DNA of 7,233 nucleotides, from the NCBI GenBank assembly GCA_014803815.1, contig JAAVAY010000008.1, forward strand, positions 5,504 through 12,736, in the 5' to 3' direction. The notes below the pieces were generated by a model, which was not told where the DNA came from, ran no database searches, and worked only from the letters and a program-made list of their open reading frames with translations. Below, piece by piece: positions 6,153 to 7,233 of the stretch; the stretch's first letter is position 1; every line of letters begins with the position of its first letter. Both the position numbers and the translations under genes were made by a program. Origin of the DNA: Allobaculum sp. GTDB lineage: Bacteria > Bacillota_I > Bacilli_A > Erysipelotrichales > Erysipelotrichaceae.

Positions 6153-7019
6153 ATGGAAAATTCGACCATTTGGATCAATATATTGCGGGGGCTCGTGATT
6201 GGGATTGCTAATATCATTCCTGGTGTTTCTGGAGGAACGATGATGGTCTCTATGGGGATTTATGATCAACTCATTCACGCAGTTACCCACTTATTTTCCG
6301 ATTTCAAAAAGTCGTTTCAGTTTTTATTACCTATTGGCATTGGTATTGTCCTAGCCTTAGCGATTTTGGCTAAATTGTTTGACTACTTGCTTCTCAATTG
6401 GCCCATTCCCACAAATATGGCTTTTTGTGGTTTGATTGCTGGCTCTTTACCACCCATCTTTAAGCAAGTTCAAGGTAAACGCATAACCATTACTATGGCT
6501 CTAGCTGCCATTGTCTTTTTTGGAATCGTGGTTGGAGGCGCTTTACTTGGAGAAAGTCACGGCTCCCAAGATGTAGTTTTGTCCTCCAGCTTTTTAGGTT
6601 TGTTGATGCTCTTTATCGTAGGAGTTATTTCTGCTGCAACCATGGTCATTCCTGGCGTTTCCGGTTCCATGATTTTAATGTTGCTTGGCTATTACGAACC
6701 TGTCATCAATTTAGTTAGTGAGACAATTGATGCACTTCTTCACTTCGATTTTGGAGCCCTTTGGCATTGCATTATCTTAGCTTTTCCTTTTGGATTAGGG
6801 GTCATCATTGGAGTTTTCGCGATTGCCAAGCTCATTGAATGGGTTTTGGATCATTACGAAGCCCAAACCTATTGGGCTATTATTGGCCTTATTGTCGCAA
6901 GTCCTATTGCAATTTTAATCAATACCAATTGGGCCAATTTTTCGATTATGCAATTAATTATTGGGTGCTTTGCCTGCATGATTGGAGCTTATACTGCATT
7001 AAAGTTAGCCGATTTATAA
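6153..7019 (+). CDS. popT: DUF368 family membrane protein, probable undecaprenyl-phosphate translocase (PopT)
   Basis: This is a 288-residue polytopic membrane protein of the DUF368 family. Members studied in other bacteria (PopT) return undecaprenyl phosphate, the lipid carrier of wall synthesis, across the cytoplasmic membrane for reuse. The family's duplicated motif is present in both halves: IPGVSGGT (22-29) and IPGVSGS (166-172), each preceded by a hydrophobic stretch. Further hydrophobic segments lie at about 57-81, 88-104, 112-133, 146-165, 203-228, 238-257 and 264-286. The family-typical N-terminus (RGLVIGIANIIPGVSGG, 12-28) supports the start. An AAGGAGG Shine-Dalgarno (6138-6144) is 8 bases before the ATG at 6153; the ATG at 6148 is in another frame and gives no recognisable protein. 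Length is normal for the family. It is transcribed divergently from the pot operon and appears to be monocistronic. The family call is secure; the substrate follows from family knowledge only. Confidence 0.9.
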   Translation: MENSTIWINILRGLVIGIANIIPGVSGGTMMVSMGIYDQLIHAVTHLFSDFKKSFQFLLPIGIGIVLALAILAKLFDYLLLNWPIPTNMAFCGLIAGSLPPIFKQVQGKRITITMALAAIVFFGIVVGGALLGESHGSQDVVLSSSFLGLLMLFIVGVISAATMVIPGVSGSMILMLLGYYEPVINLVSETIDALLHFDFGALWHCIILAFPFGLGVIIGVFAIAKLIEWVLDHYEAQTYWAIIGLIVASPIAILINTNWANFSIMQLIIGCFACMIGAYTALKLADL

Positions 7020-7129
7020 AGAACTCTTTATAAAAAATCTCTATTTCTAAGAGGGGAAAGAGGGAAGAGGTAGAAAATCGATAAAAACTGTCTTTAGATT
7101 CCTAAAAAGAAGTAGTTTAGGGGAAAAAT

Positions 7130-7159
7130 AAAAGCCGAGTCGGTATGACTCGGCTTTTT
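7130..7159 (+). terminator. Strong rho-independent terminator downstream of the DUF368/PopT gene, potentially bidirectional
   Basis: A perfect 8-bp GC-rich stem (GCCGAGTC / GACTCGGC, 7134-7154) has a 5-base loop (GGTAT). It is flanked by AAAA on the left and TTTTT on the right, so A-T pairs can extend the stem to 12 bp. The T-run on the plus strand makes it the terminator for the gene ending at 7019, about 110 bases upstream. On the minus strand the stem is followed by TTTTATTTTT, so it could also stop a minus-strand gene arriving from beyond the window. Confidence 0.92.
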
Positions 7160-7233
7160 GTCTCTTCAAGACAAGAAATAGAAAGACAAAGAGCTGAAAG
7201 CGAGACGGGAGGACTGAACGAGCTTAGAGAAGG

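Noticed and set aside
6087..6290. 67-codon minus-strand open frame upstream of the pot operon
   Set aside because: It overlaps the conserved N-terminus of the DUF368 protein on the other strand and the hairpin leader. The translation is low-complexity with no family resemblance.
7166..7233. Possible C-terminal tail of a minus-strand gene ending in TGA at 7166-7168, just before the bidirectional terminator
   Set aside because: Only 21 codons are visible, serine- and leucine-rich without any recognisable family, and other frames here are also open. The position next to the terminator is suggestive but not enough to annotate.

Overview
The window looks like a piece of a Bacillota chromosome. 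The DNA is moderately AT-rich, Shine-Dalgarno sites are strong (GGAGG, AAGGAGG), TGA is used as a stop, and the proteins are of Gram-positive type. A polyamine-binding protein tethered to its permease suggests a single-membrane cell. Gene content would fit the Erysipelotrichia or a related low-GC lineage, but I cannot fix the genus from sequence alone.

Layout: (1) 1-743, minus: the first 247 codons of a copper-exporting P1B ATPase (CopA), cut by the window edge. (2) 744-967: a short intergenic region with a clear rho-independent terminator (918-953) for the operon to its right. (3) 968-5858, minus: a tightly packed operon transcribed in the order XRE-cupin regulator, potA, potB, potCD. The two junctions inside potA-potB-potCD are 4-bp ATGA overlaps, and regulator and potA are 12 bp apart. 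(4) 5859-6152: a divergent control region with a good minus-strand promoter for the pot operon, several small palindromes and direct repeats, and a hairpin-rich leader on the plus strand. (5) 6153-7019, plus: a DUF368/PopT-family membrane protein, the family that recycles undecaprenyl phosphate. It is followed by a strong, potentially bidirectional terminator at 7130-7159 and then 74 bases in which I recognise nothing.

How it works together: the operon encodes a complete spermidine/putrescine importer with its likely sensor. PotA hydrolyses ATP, PotB and the N-terminal half of PotCD form the membrane channel, and the C-terminal half of PotCD is the extracellular polyamine-binding protein. The XRE-cupin protein, encoded first, is the natural candidate for an autoregulated repressor of the operon.

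The most unusual point is PotA. It is 530 residues instead of about 350-380, because roughly 175 residues are inserted inside its C-terminal TOBE region. The insert carries two related segments resembling bacterial Ig-like domains, which are normally found outside the cell. The PotC-PotD fusion also keeps what looks like an internal lipoprotein signal (LAAC) at the junction. No mobile element, CRISPR array, tRNA or rRNA was seen.
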